DNA from: Paenibacillus sp. AN1007
Lineage (GTDB): Bacteria; Bacillota; Bacilli; Paenibacillales; Paenibacillaceae
Direction: 5' to 3'
Assembly (NCBI RefSeq): GCF_040702995.1
Contig: NZ_CP159992.1
Span: 5,722,501 to 5,786,500 of the forward strand
Length of the DNA: 64,000 nucleotides
The translations under genes and the position numbers were made by a program. The notes under the pieces are model-generated. The model was not told where the DNA came from and did no database searches. It worked only from the letters and a program-made list of their open reading frames with translations. Of this stretch, positions 52,202 through 60,249 are shown in pieces. Position 1 is the stretch's first letter. Each line of letters starts with the position of its first letter.

Positions 52202-52969
52202 TTACCGAATCCCAAATCGTTCCATGGCATTTTTGGTGGTTATTGCAGCAATTTCCTCCACCGAAATGCCTTTAATTTCCGCAGCGGCTTCAGCAACCAG
52301 ACGTACATGCGCTGTTTCATTTCTCTTTCCACGATAAGGGTGAGGTGTAAGATAAGGGGAGTCTGTTTCTAGAAAAAATCGATCCATCGGAACCTTGGCC
52401 AGCACCTCTTTAGGCTGCTTCGCATTCTTGAATGTGATTGGCCCTCCAAAAGAAAGATGGAAGCCCAATTCCAGACACATTTTCGCCGTCTCCCAGCTGC
52501 CTGAGAAGGAGTGCATCACACCGCCAACCTCACTCGCTTTCTCTTCACGCAAAATACGTACAATATCCTCATGGGCATCCCGATTATGGATGACAATGGG
52601 CATATTTAATTCACGTGCCAATGCAATTTGTTGTCGTAATACGCGGTGCTGTATTTCCTTAGGTGAGGTGTCCCAGTGATAGTCCAGACCGATTTCACCA
52701 ATGGCTACCACCTTTTCGTGTTTGCACAAAGATGCAATCCATTCTAAATCACCCTCCTGCATCGTGATTGCATCCACCGGGTGCCAGCCTACAGCTGCAT
52801 AGATGAAGTCATACGTTTCAGCCAGTTTCATCGTCGTTGGAATCGTCTCCCGATTAAAGCCAATGTTGATCATACGAGTAATGCCTGCATCAACAGCCCG
52901 CTGGATCATGTCCTCTCGGTCTTCGTCGAATTGTGGTGCATCGAGATGTGTATGTGTGTCGAATAACAT
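52202..52969 (-). CDS. tatD: TatD-family metal-dependent deoxyribonuclease
   Basis: Amidohydrolase-fold DNase. The 255-residue protein shows the metal ligands in order: DTHTHLDAPQ at the N-terminus, VAIGEIGLDYHWDTSP near residue 90, PIVIHNRDAHEDIV near 127, HSFSGSWETA near 153 and ETDSPYLTPHPYRGKRNE near 203. The start at 52969 gives exactly the B. subtilis YabD length; an in-frame start at 52990 is less likely. In most Bacillus, metG lies just upstream, but here the neighbour is the HD hydrolase gene. It has its own promoter at 53106-53135. Confidence 0.96.
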   Translation of the reverse strand: MLFDTHTHLDAPQFDEDREDMIQRAVDAGITRMINIGFNRETIPTTMKLAETYDFIYAAVGWHPVDAITMQEGDLEWIASLCKHEKVVAIGEIGLDYHWDTSPKEIQHRVLRQQIALARELNMPIVIHNRDAHEDIVRILREEKASEVGGVMHSFSGSWETAKMCLELGFHLSFGGPITFKNAKQPKEVLAKVPMDRFFLETDSPYLTPHPYRGKRNETAHVRLVAEAAAEIKGISVEEIAAITTKNAMERFGIR

Positions 52970-53308
52970 AGTGTTTATTTCTCCCTTCATGTCGAAAATC
53001 GAATACCGATTATATGCATTAGAATTTTGAATTTATTTTTTTGAAACACAAATTTTGATTGGGACATGCCGCGATTTCTGTATTTTCACTTTTAATACTC
53101 AAGCTACTATATATAGAAGGAAAATAAAAAGTCAAATCTACATCTTGCAGCTAAACCGGATTTAAAACTGTATATTTACTCACTTTGATTACAAAATTAT
53201 GTCGATCTACATATCCTCGCCATTAAAGCAGATTAATGTATCATGTAAAATAGCTCTTTTAGAAAGTCTTTTGATATCAAAATGTTTCACCTGCCGCATC
53301 ATTCATGA
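52970..53308 (-). other. tatD upstream gap
   Basis: About 340 AT-rich bases between the HD hydrolase and tatD. It holds the tatD promoter; nothing else was recognised. There is no trace of metG. Confidence 0.5.
53106..53135 (-). promoter_or_regulatory. Sigma-A promoter for tatD
   Basis: TTGACT (53135-53130), 18-base spacer, TATAGT (53111-53106) on the minus strand; TATATA at 16 bases is an alternative -10. Confidence 0.68.
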
Positions 53309-54586
53309 TTACAAAAAATAGGGGCGTATATGGGACGGTAATTCATGAAGGATGGCATCAACCTTGTTCTGAGGATAGTACAGATGATGTTTGCCCAGAT
53401 GAAGTCCACTGATCGAACGTACAATATCAGACACTTCTGACAACTCGTGCAGCTTGTCCTGCCTATCCAGTAAAAGAATCTGCTTATCCGTGGATTGATC
53501 TGGACGAAACACGTCGTAAGGATTATCCGTTGGGAAATCAACCTCAAGATCGTATTCCGGATTCAACCCTGCATGAGCAAAAGCTTCCCTAATTTCTTCA
53601 ACCATGTCCAGATCCGTCTGTTCGAGCTCCACATACTTATACAATCTGCGATCCATAAAGCGTTCGCACAGCTCACTCAGAACAGTATCGTCCTCTTTAC
53701 GCCACTGCATAAAGGCTGTTTGAATCAATGATTCATCAAGCTGCAGATATTCATCAACGGAAATTTCTCCATAAAACAGTTTGGGCAGTGGTTCTACCAT
53801 AAAGCGGAACGGAAAGCTCTGCTCCACTAATGCTTTTGCCCGTTTGAAGATTTGCCGTAATATAATTTCCGAGCTTCGCGTTACGGGATGGAAGTAAATC
53901 TGCCAGTACATCTGGTACCTTGACATCAGGTAATCTTCTACAGCATGCATGCCGGACTCTTTAACCACGATTCGCCCATGAAATGGACGCAGCATCCGTA
54001 GAATACGGTCCAGATCAATTGTGCCATAATTTACGCCTGTAAAGTAGGCATCCCTGAGCAGGTAATCCATCCGGTCAGCATCAAGCGGGCTGGTCACCAG
54101 ATTCACAACGATTGGTTTATCATATGTTTTCTGGATGACTGAAGCCACCTTCTCGTCAAAATCAGGAGCGTACCGTCTTAGAATCGCCCCTACTTCGGTA
54201 TCCCCCTTGATAATGCGGCACGTCCAGTCTTCATGATTCATATCAAAAGCTTCTTCAATGGAATGAGAGAACGGTCCATGTCCAAGATCATGAAGCAGGG
54301 CAGCACACAAGGCCACCAGTTTTTCTTCCTTTGGCCAGTCTGAATAATGACTTCGTTCAAACTGTGAGATGATTTTGCGAGTAATTTCGTATACACCTAA
54401 GGAGTGGGAGAAGCGACTGTGTTCTGCCCCATGAAAAGTAAGATAGGATGTTCCTAATTGACGAATGCGGCGCAGCCGTTGAAATTCAGGTGTATTGATC
54501 AACTGCCAAATAATCGGTTCTTGCACATGAATGTAATTATGTACCGGATCTTTAAACACTTTTTCTTCTGTCAGACGATGTTCCAT
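53309..54586 (-). CDS. HD-domain phosphohydrolase (YwfO/dGTPase-like)
   Basis: Predicted nucleotide phosphohydrolase. The 425-residue protein has the HD metal motif: RFSHSLGVYEITRKI near residue 57 (first His), then ALLHDLGHGPFSHSIEEAFD near 95 (HD), and SPLDADRMDYLLRDAYFTGV near 170 (last Asp), all conserved in the YwfO and dNTP triphosphohydrolase group. The start ATG 54586 has AAAAGGAG at the right distance. It is divergent from abrB, with five 0A-like boxes directly upstream of its promoter, so control by Spo0A is likely. The substrate is unknown; dNTPs are a reasonable guess from the family. Confidence 0.88.
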   Translation of the reverse strand: MEHRLTEEKVFKDPVHNYIHVQEPIIWQLINTPEFQRLRRIRQLGTSYLTFHGAEHSRFSHSLGVYEITRKIISQFERSHYSDWPKEEKLVALCAALLHDLGHGPFSHSIEEAFDMNHEDWTCRIIKGDTEVGAILRRYAPDFDEKVASVIQKTYDKPIVVNLVTSPLDADRMDYLLRDAYFTGVNYGTIDLDRILRMLRPFHGRIVVKESGMHAVEDYLMSRYQMYWQIYFHPVTRSSEIILRQIFKRAKALVEQSFPFRFMVEPLPKLFYGEISVDEYLQLDESLIQTAFMQWRKEDDTVLSELCERFMDRRLYKYVELEQTDLDMVEEIREAFAHAGLNPEYDLEVDFPTDNPYDVFRPDQSTDKQILLLDRQDKLHELSEVSDIVRSISGLHLGKHHLYYPQNKVDAILHELPSHIRPYFL

Positions 54587-54625
54587 TTCATTTCACTCCT
54601 TTTAAAAAATTATCTTAACCTAAAT

Positions 54626-54655
54626 ATTATCGCGTTTGGCTTCATTTTTCATCAA
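54626..54655 (-). promoter_or_regulatory. Sigma-A promoter for the HD hydrolase gene
   Basis: TTGATG (54655-54650), 18-base spacer, GATAAT (54631-54626) on the minus strand. A 0A-like box touches the upstream edge of the -35. Confidence 0.68.
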
Positions 54656-54658
54656 AGA

Positions 54659-54720
54659 TTCGACACACTTTGACGAATTTTGTCGAATAAAGAACTTTTG
54701 TCGTTTTCCAAATCGACAAA
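54659..54720. promoter_or_regulatory. Array of five Spo0A-box-like sites
   Basis: Plus-strand or complement matches to TTTGTCGAA: TGTGTCGAA (complement, 54659-54667), TTTGACGAA (54669-54677), TTTGTCGAA (54679-54687, exact), TTTGTCGTT (54697-54705) and TTTGTCGAT (complement, 54712-54720). The first three are spaced by exactly 10 bp. The array lies between divergent abrB and the HD hydrolase gene. Confidence 0.78.
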
Positions 54721-54815
54721 GCTGACATGCATGTTCAAATATGAATTTACGCTCTTAACCCCTTACCACCAGCAAACTTAAGAAAAATACCCTTAATTTT
54801 AAGCTAATTTTAAGG

Positions 54816-54844
54816 TTGACTGTTTTGGGAATCGTTGGTATGAT
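54816..54844 (+). promoter_or_regulatory. Sigma-A promoter for abrB
   Basis: TTGACT (54816-54821), 17-base spacer, TATGAT (54839-54844) on the plus strand, with a leader of about 65 bases. Confidence 0.82.
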
Positions 54845-54865
54845 GAGTATCATAAAACATAAAAT

Positions 54866-54884
54866 AATGTCGAATAATGACAAT
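54866..54884 (+). promoter_or_regulatory. Spo0A operator downstream of the abrB promoter
   Basis: AATGTCGAA at 54866-54874 and AATGACAAT at 54876-54884, 10 bp apart, at about +16 to +34. The B. subtilis abrB promoter is repressed by Spo0A through similar tandem boxes just downstream of the start site. Confidence 0.78.
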
Positions 54885-54914
54885 GATAGTTAGCTGAGAG
54901 GAGCACTGATTATA

Positions 54915-55169
54915 ATGATGAAATCAACAGGTATTGTAAGAAAAGTGGATGAACTGGGACGGGTAGTTATTCCAATCGAATTGCGCCGTACACTCGGTAT
55001 TGGTGAAAAAGATGCTTTGGAGATCTATGTTGACGGTGAGCGCATCATGCTCAAAAAATATGAGCCAGCTTGTATCTTCTGCGGTAATGCAGAGAACGTT
55101 ACGTACTTCAAAGGCAAAATCGTTTGTAACGAATGTATTTCCGAAATCCCTGCACCTGTCGCAAAATAA
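54915..55169 (+). CDS. abrB: Transition-state regulator AbrB
   Basis: DNA-binding repressor of post-exponential genes. The 84-residue protein has the AbrB swapped-hairpin domain (MKSTGIVRKVDELGRVVIPI, ELRRTLGIGEKDALEIYVDG) and a C-terminal part with two CxxC pairs (ACIFCGNAENV, KIVCNECISEI), as in the longer AbrB forms. ATG at 54915 or 54918 both follow AGAGGAG. It is one of two convincing plus-strand genes. Its promoter and tandem 0A boxes suggest repression by Spo0A, as in B. subtilis. A terminator follows at 55233-55272. Confidence 0.96.
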   Translation: MMKSTGIVRKVDELGRVVIPIELRRTLGIGEKDALEIYVDGERIMLKKYEPACIFCGNAENVTYFKGKIVCNECISEIPAPVAK

Positions 55170-55232
55170 GAAGAAACAGGCATACTGGAATTATTCAAAT
55201 TGTTAATTCTAACCTTTCTATATTCCTTAATA

Positions 55233-55272
55233 ACCTTCCCGGTGAAAATCACCGCTGGAAGGTGTTTTTTTA
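55233..55272 (+). terminator. Intrinsic terminator after abrB
   Basis: ACCTTCC ... GGAAGGT with an inner CGGTG/CACCG stem, then GTTTTTTTAT on the plus strand. Confidence 0.9.
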
Positions 55273-55415
55273 TCTCTTCAAAGAGCAGACACACATTTTT
55301 CACATTTCTACGTGCTGCCCTTTTTACATTTTAAGGTTATATTAAGGTTTCTTTTAAGCTCCTGCTCATTATTTCTAACCATTTCAGGGCTCTCTTCAGA
55401 TTCAGACTTCATAAA

Positions 55416-56300
55416 TTACTCAATTAAAGCATTATAGACATCGCGTTTGGTCAGACCCCGATCAGCTGCTGTTTTTTTCATCGCATCCTTACGGCTGTTC
55501 CCTTCATTTTCGTAGTGTTCCACATGTTTCTCCAGTGACATAACCTGCCACCAAGCTTCCCGTTCAGCTTTACGTTCCTCTTCTCTAATCCCTTCAACCA
55601 ACAGACAATATTCACCCAGAGGTGGATGCTCCTCCAGCCATTCAATGCATTCCTGCAGACTGCCTCTGACAAACTCTTCATGCCGTTTGGTCAGCTCACG
55701 AGCGAGTACAATCGAGCGCTCGCCCAGGATTTCCTCCAGATATGTTAATGTTTTGCGGATACGGTGAGGAGACTCATAGAAAAGCAGTGTACCGTTGGAC
55801 TCATTAAAAGATTCCAGTACCTTACGCATATCCTTTTTCTCACGCGGCAGAAATCCCCCAAAGGTAAAACGTTCCGTCGGTAATCCGGATACGATTAGAG
55901 CGGACAACGCTGCATTGGGACCCGGAATGGGAATGACGGTAATTCCTGCTTCAATCGCAAGCTGTACCAGATCAGAACCAGGGTCTGAAATGGCCGGCAG
56001 ACCAGCATCACTAACCAGAGCCAAATTTTTTCCTTCTATTATATAGCGTATCAATTCAGGGCCACTTGCACCCTTATTGTGCTCGTGATAACTAAACAGC
56101 ATGGAAGGTGTAATTTCAAAATGGGTGAGCAGTTTACGCGTCTGACGTGTATCCTCAGCAGCGATGATATCACAGCTCTGTAATGTCTTGATAGCCCGGA
56201 AAGTCATATCCTCCAGGTTTCCGATCGGAGTCCCGACCAAATACAGTTTGCCACTATGCTCGGACTGCTCACTGTAGCTTTTTTGGACTTGAATAACCAT
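55416..56300 (-). CDS. rsmI: 16S rRNA (cytidine1402-2'-O)-methyltransferase
   Basis: SAM-dependent ribose methylation of C1402 in the decoding centre. The 294-residue protein has the RsmI pattern: LYLVGTPIGNLEDMTFRAIK, IAAEDTRQTRKLLTHFEI, NLALVSDAGLPAISDPGSDL and RFTFGGFLPREKKDMRKVLE, with a C-terminal helical region. ATG 56300 follows AAGGAGGGA at the very end of yabB (TAG ATG), so the two are coupled. B. subtilis has yazA between yabB and yabC (rsmI); that GIY-YIG gene is missing here. Confidence 0.96.
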   Translation of the reverse strand: MVIQVQKSYSEQSEHSGKLYLVGTPIGNLEDMTFRAIKTLQSCDIIAAEDTRQTRKLLTHFEITPSMLFSYHEHNKGASGPELIRYIIEGKNLALVSDAGLPAISDPGSDLVQLAIEAGITVIPIPGPNAALSALIVSGLPTERFTFGGFLPREKKDMRKVLESFNESNGTLLFYESPHRIRKTLTYLEEILGERSIVLARELTKRHEEFVRGSLQECIEWLEEHPPLGEYCLLVEGIREEERKAEREAWWQVMSLEKHVEHYENEGNSRKDAMKKTAADRGLTKRDVYNALIE

Positions 56301-57089
56301 CTAGTTCCCTCCTTCCTCTGTGCGTTCAGCATGCTGCTGTCCATAATAGATGTCCATAATCTCATTACAATAGCTGCCCTGTTCATTATAAACAATGAGC
56401 GGAGGCAGCATACGTACCTCAGGTCTGCCATCTTTCATCGCTTCAATCAGCACCATATTGGCCTCCAGATGTGCTCGCGGGTGTACCATACGAATGCGCT
56501 TGGGTTCCAGCTTGTATTCACGCATTAATGATATAATCTCCCCGAGACGCTGCGGCCTGTGTACCATGGATACTTTTCCACCATTACGTACGAGACGATT
56601 GCATGCTTGAATGACCTCTTCAAGTGTACATCCGATCTCATGACGTGCCATCGCCTGATGTGTATTCATCTTGAGGTCACTTCCATTAAGCGGCATGTAC
56701 GGAGGATTCACTGTAATCGCATCATACACTGCATGTCCTGTTTCTTTAACCAATTCCCGCAAATCTCCCTCACGAATAAGGATAGATCCATCTAACTTAT
56801 TCAGCTGTACACTCCGGCGTGCCATATCAGCCAGTCTCGGCTGAATCTCAATGCCTTCCAGGTTTGCCTGCGTACGTGTTGTCAGCAGAATAGGCACGAC
56901 TCCATTTCCCGTGCACAAATCCAGGACACGCCCCCGTTTCGGTACAGAAGCAAATCGGGCCAGCAGTACTGCATCCATAGAAAAGCTGAACACTTCATCA
57001 CTCTGAATAATTCGTAAATTATGAGAGAGCAGATCATCGATCCGCTCCGATTCCTGTAAAATTACTTCTTGGTCTGCCATATAGTACAC
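56301..57089 (-). CDS. yabB: tRNA1(Val) adenine-N6-methyltransferase-like protein (YabB)
   Basis: SAM-dependent methyltransferase of the TrmN6 type. The 262-residue protein has the SAM fold VLDLCTGNGVVPILLTTRTQ near residue 55, the adenine N6-methylation tetrapeptide NPPY in ITVNPPYMPL near 130, and FSFSMDAVLLARFASVPKRG upstream of motif I, as in this family. GTG 57089 with GGAGG close upstream or ATG 57080 may be the start. The substrate tRNA is inferred from family, not shown by the sequence. Follows the yabA terminator. Confidence 0.92.
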   Translation of the reverse strand: MYYMADQEVILQESERIDDLLSHNLRIIQSDEVFSFSMDAVLLARFASVPKRGRVLDLCTGNGVVPILLTTRTQANLEGIEIQPRLADMARRSVQLNKLDGSILIREGDLRELVKETGHAVYDAITVNPPYMPLNGSDLKMNTHQAMARHEIGCTLEEVIQACNRLVRNGGKVSMVHRPQRLGEIISLMREYKLEPKRIRMVHPRAHLEANMVLIEAMKDGRPEVRMLPPLIVYNEQGSYCNEIMDIYYGQQHAERTEEGGN

Positions 57090-57122
57090 TCATCCTCCGG
57101 TACGTTAAACGTTTATAACCTT

Positions 57123-57151
57123 GAAAAAAAACCGTAGGGAATCCCTACGGT
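57123..57151 (-). terminator. Intrinsic terminator after yabA
   Basis: ACCGTAGGG, loop ATT, CCCTACGGT and eight T on the minus strand, a few bases past the yabA stop. Confidence 0.93.
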
Positions 57152-57155
57152 CACT

Positions 57156-57524
57156 TCATTTATTCAAAAAAGACAGGCAGAACAGACAATCGCCTTCCGT
57201 CCGCAAATGTCCATAGTAGACGTTGCAGATATGGAATCCTTCATGATAGAGCCGAGCTAGATTATCATAACCCTCACCTACTACATCTTCGCCTGCAGCT
57301 GGACCAGCTGGTCTTGCAGCAGGAGCAAGAGCAGCTGAGATTGGCAGATCTGCTGGTGCTTCTCGCTTCAGCAGTTTGCGAAGCTGCTCATTTTCAATGG
57401 TAAGCCGCTGGTTATCTTCCAGCAGCTCTTTGACAATCATTTTTAATTCTGATAAATCACCGTGCAGCTGACCCATTTGGGTTTCCATTTCATGAATGTG
57501 CGTAAACAGATTTTTCTTTTCCAA
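57156..57524 (-). CDS. yabA: DNA replication initiation control protein YabA
   Basis: Negative regulator of initiation that bridges DnaA and DnaN. The 122-residue protein has an N-terminal coiled coil (HIHEMETQMGQLHGDLSELK, EDNQRLTIENEQLRKLL) that tetramerises in the family, an Ala/Pro-rich linker, and the conserved zinc-binding C-terminus GYDNLARLYHEGFHICNVYY followed by GDCLFCLSFL (His and three Cys). The TTG at 57524 after GGGGTGG gives the B. subtilis-like length; a longer opening to 57677 runs inside ricT and is rejected. Confidence 0.95.
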   Translation of the reverse strand: MEKKNLFTHIHEMETQMGQLHGDLSELKMIVKELLEDNQRLTIENEQLRKLLKREAPADLPISAALAPAARPAGPAAGEDVVGEGYDNLARLYHEGFHICNVYYGHLRTEGDCLFCLSFLNK

Positions 57525-57552
57525 GTTTCCACCCCGAAGCAACCTTAATGGT

Positions 57553-58353
57553 TTACTTGATAACGACGTCATCCAGCGGAAGTTCTTTGACTTTACTGAT
57601 GTCGAACAGTTGAACATGCACCGTGCGGCTGCCAGCATTAATTCCGACAACTTTGCCTTCACCCATTGAGGTGACAACCAGTTTGCCTACAGCCGGCAGT
57701 TCTTCTCTCACACTTTCATAATTATCATGCTCAAATTTCAGACAGCACATAAGTCTTCCGCACAACCCTGAAATTTTCGTCGGATTCAGTGACAGGCTCT
57801 GATCTTTAGCCATCTTGATTGATACCGGCTCAAAGTCCCCCAGCCAGGAGGAGCAGCATAATACACGACCGCAAGGTCCAATTCCTCCGAGCATTTTTGC
57901 TTCATCGCGAACACCAATCTGTCTCAGTTCAATTCGTGTCCGGAAGATGCTTGCCAGATCCTTGACCAGTTCGCGGAAATCGACTCTTCCTTCTGCTGTA
58001 AAATAAAAAATGATTTTATTGCGATCAAACGTGAACTCCACATCAACCAGCTTCATTTTGAGGCCGTGGTCTCTGATTTTATTTAAACAAGTACCGAATG
58101 CTTCCTTGGCTGCACGCTTGTTCTCATCCACCACCCGGGCATCTGTCTCCCCTGCAACGCGGATAACCTTTTTGAGCGGCAGTACCACATCAGCCTCGCC
58201 TACTTCCTTCTTGCCCACGACAACCTTACCATACTCAACCCCTCGCGCCGTTTCCACGATCACGCAGTTTTCTTTCTCGATAGGAAGGTCCAGGGGATCG
58301 AAGTAATAAATTTTGCCCGCTTTTTTGAAACGGACACCCACTACACTGTACAA
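57553..58353 (-). CDS. ricT: PSP1-domain protein RicT (YaaT)
   Basis: Member of the RicA-RicF-RicT complex, which carries iron-sulfur clusters and aids RNase Y processing and the Spo0A phosphorelay. The 266-residue protein has the PSP1 core: CVIVETARGVEYGKVVVGKK, DVEFTFDRNKIIFYFTAEGR, and the cysteine-rich blocks GGIGPCGRVLCCSSWLGDF and ISGLCGRLMCCLKFEHDNY. The TTG at 58353 with AAGGGGG eight bases upstream gives MYSVVGVRFKKAGK, matching B. subtilis YaaT. It lies between holB and yabA. Confidence 0.96.
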   Translation of the reverse strand: MYSVVGVRFKKAGKIYYFDPLDLPIEKENCVIVETARGVEYGKVVVGKKEVGEADVVLPLKKVIRVAGETDARVVDENKRAAKEAFGTCLNKIRDHGLKMKLVDVEFTFDRNKIIFYFTAEGRVDFRELVKDLASIFRTRIELRQIGVRDEAKMLGGIGPCGRVLCCSSWLGDFEPVSIKMAKDQSLSLNPTKISGLCGRLMCCLKFEHDNYESVREELPAVGKLVVTSMGEGKVVGINAGSRTVHVQLFDISKVKELPLDDVVIK

Positions 58354-58467
58354 AAAATTAACCCCCTTGTAAGCCAACCCCACTTCGTCTGAAGCCCTGA
58401 CTTCTTAGGGAACCCGCCGAAGTTATAACCGTTTGCATAGGATTGGAACTCACGCGATCCTCCAGCC

Positions 58468-59439
58468 TTATGCCAAACCGATCAAAAATTGCTCCAGACA
58501 AAGCTGGCCATTGACATTAAAACGCAATTTTTTTCTGCATGCCGCGGCCAAATCCATATAGGAGACCCACTGCTCTGTGCTGCGGGTATGTGCCAACTGA
58601 GACAGCATGTCTAACTGATCTATAAAAACGATATGTTCATGCCTACCGTACTGAACATACAGCATGTCCCTAAACCACAAATGGAACAAACTAAGCAGCA
58701 TGTCCAGGTGTTCTGAGAGTCCTGTTTTGAAAAGCTTCTGCTGTGCCGAGATCAAAGATGTACTCCCTCTGCCCAGGGACTCCTTCCCTAATTGTAACAT
58801 TACGTTTCTAATTTCTGCAAACCAATTCTGCTGGAGAATTTCTCTACATGCTTCCAGTCCTGACGCTAAATGGACAGCGGGCCTTGCCAAATTTGCAGGA
58901 TAACCTTCATCAATCAACGATTGAAGCATCTCGTCCGGATTCAGTGCACTGAAAGGTACCATCTGGGAACGTGATCGAATCGTAGGCAGCATAGCTTGAC
59001 CATTGTCTGTAATCAAAATTCCTACGGCCGGAACTTGAGGTTCCTCCAGAAATTTCAATAAGCTGTTGGCCGCCTGAACGGTCATCTTCTCGGCCTGTTC
59101 TATAATATATACCTTAGGATGTCCAGCCTCCGACCTATAGGAGAAAATACGCTGTAAATCCCGAATCTGATCTATTTTAATGTTATTGCCGTCCGGCGCA
59201 AGCATCGTCAGGTCTGGGTGATTTCCATGCTCAACCTTGCGGCATTCTAGACAATGCCCGCAAGCATCATCCTCCAGCTCTGTGCAGAAGATGGCCTTGG
59301 CAAACGCCACAGCTGTCTGAAGCTGCCCACTCCCGGATGGACCACTAAACAAATACGCATGACTGATGGCCTGCCGTCTCAAACTGCTCTGTAACAATTG
59401 CTTAGCCGCCTGTTGGCCCATAATTTGTTGAAAGGACAT
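58468..59439 (-). CDS. holB: DNA polymerase III subunit delta'
   Basis: Clamp-loader subunit. The 323-residue protein is a AAA+ family member with the position of the P-loop as GPSGSGQLQTA, without the canonical lysine, as expected for the non-ATPase delta' stator. A zinc module CTELEDDACGHCLECRKVEH follows. Later motifs: IDQIRDLQRIFSYRSEAG, VYIIEQAEKMTVQAANSLLK and the SRC-like position written SRS. ATG 59439 has GAGGAGG. It starts between yaaR and ricT as in B. subtilis. Confidence 0.93.
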   Translation of the reverse strand: MSFQQIMGQQAAKQLLQSSLRRQAISHAYLFSGPSGSGQLQTAVAFAKAIFCTELEDDACGHCLECRKVEHGNHPDLTMLAPDGNNIKIDQIRDLQRIFSYRSEAGHPKVYIIEQAEKMTVQAANSLLKFLEEPQVPAVGILITDNGQAMLPTIRSRSQMVPFSALNPDEMLQSLIDEGYPANLARPAVHLASGLEACREILQQNWFAEIRNVMLQLGKESLGRGSTSLISAQQKLFKTGLSEHLDMLLSLFHLWFRDMLYVQYGRHEHIVFIDQLDMLSQLAHTRSTEQWVSYMDLAAACRKKLRFNVNGQLCLEQFLIGLA

Positions 59440-59448
59440 ACTTCCTCC

Positions 59449-59892
59449 TCAGAAGCTTAAATTAATAAGCATCCCCCGAATTTCTCCTACCTGCTGTAAG
59501 AGAGAGATTTTTCCTTCTTCTGTATCCAGCAACTCATCTGCCATAGATAACAGAGCCGAGTCAATCTCATCAATCAGTTTGTACCGTTTACCTCTGCCCC
59601 GGCGATCCCAACCCCTTGTTTCTTTCATGGAGACACCGCGGCGGACCGTTTCTTCCAGGAACCTTTTGACAAGCTGCTTGTATGCCTTTAGCTCACGAAT
59701 CGTCATGGATCGGGCCAATCGATCACCTTGAGTCTGGATTTCGCTTAATCGGCGGTTAAGTTCTGCTTGCGAAGCCCGCTCCCCCTGGTGGTTCATCATA
59801 TCAGAGAAACTTTTGGATTGAACCGGCTTGGAGCCGGAATCGTTGGAACTGATTCCGCTCTGCAGCGGTCTGAATCCAGGATTGATTTTCAT
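59449..59892 (-). CDS. yaaR: YaaR-like DUF327 protein
   Basis: A 147-residue cytoplasmic helical protein of unknown function found next to holB in many Firmicutes. The central part MTIRELKAYKQLVKRFLEET and the C-terminal KYKLIDEIDSALLSMADELL-like region (here RYKLIDEIDSALLSMADELL) match YaaR. The first 40 residues are low complexity and Ser/Asn rich. ATG 59892 follows AAAGCAGGG. Gap to holB is 9 bases, so the two are co-transcribed. No catalytic residues can be pointed to. Confidence 0.9.
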   Translation of the reverse strand: MKINPGFRPLQSGISSNDSGSKPVQSKSFSDMMNHQGERASQAELNRRLSEIQTQGDRLARSMTIRELKAYKQLVKRFLEETVRRGVSMKETRGWDRRGRGKRYKLIDEIDSALLSMADELLDTEEGKISLLQQVGEIRGMLINLSF

Positions 59893-60249
59893 GGATATGC
59901 CCTGCTTTCTATTATCTTTGGTAATCGCACATCAGCACAGAGCGCGCTGCGCCTGTGCGTGAGATCAACCTATATGCTTGAATACACTGTGTATATAATG
60001 GTAGAGAAAATATCCTTATCTACGCTTGTGTTCGAAGTCGCCTCTCCCAAAAGAAGCATATCACTTTGAAGTAAAATCCTCTTTGGGAGAGATTATGCCT
60101 CTTCTTGTCATTGACAAGGGCATTCCATAAGTGGAACGTACGCATACAGGGATACGTCCTTTTACATCGTTCGTTATCATCATTCAGAAGGCAATCATGC
60201 TATCGATAATGAAAAATACTCATGGATTTCATACAGAGTGGATTAGAAA
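59893..60249 (-). other. Structured gap between darA and yaaR
   Basis: About 355 non-coding bases. CTCTCCCAAA (60042-60051) and TTTGGGAGAG (60082-60091) form a 10-bp inverted repeat, TTGTCATTGACAA lies at about 60105, and ATACACTGTGTAT at 59982-59994 is a palindrome. A 40-codon frame here has no ribosome site. No riboswitch class was recognised. Confidence 0.4.

Noticed and set aside
57525..57677. N-terminal extension of YabA
   Set aside because: It lies inside the 3' end of ricT in another frame; the TTG at 57524 gives the normal YabA length.
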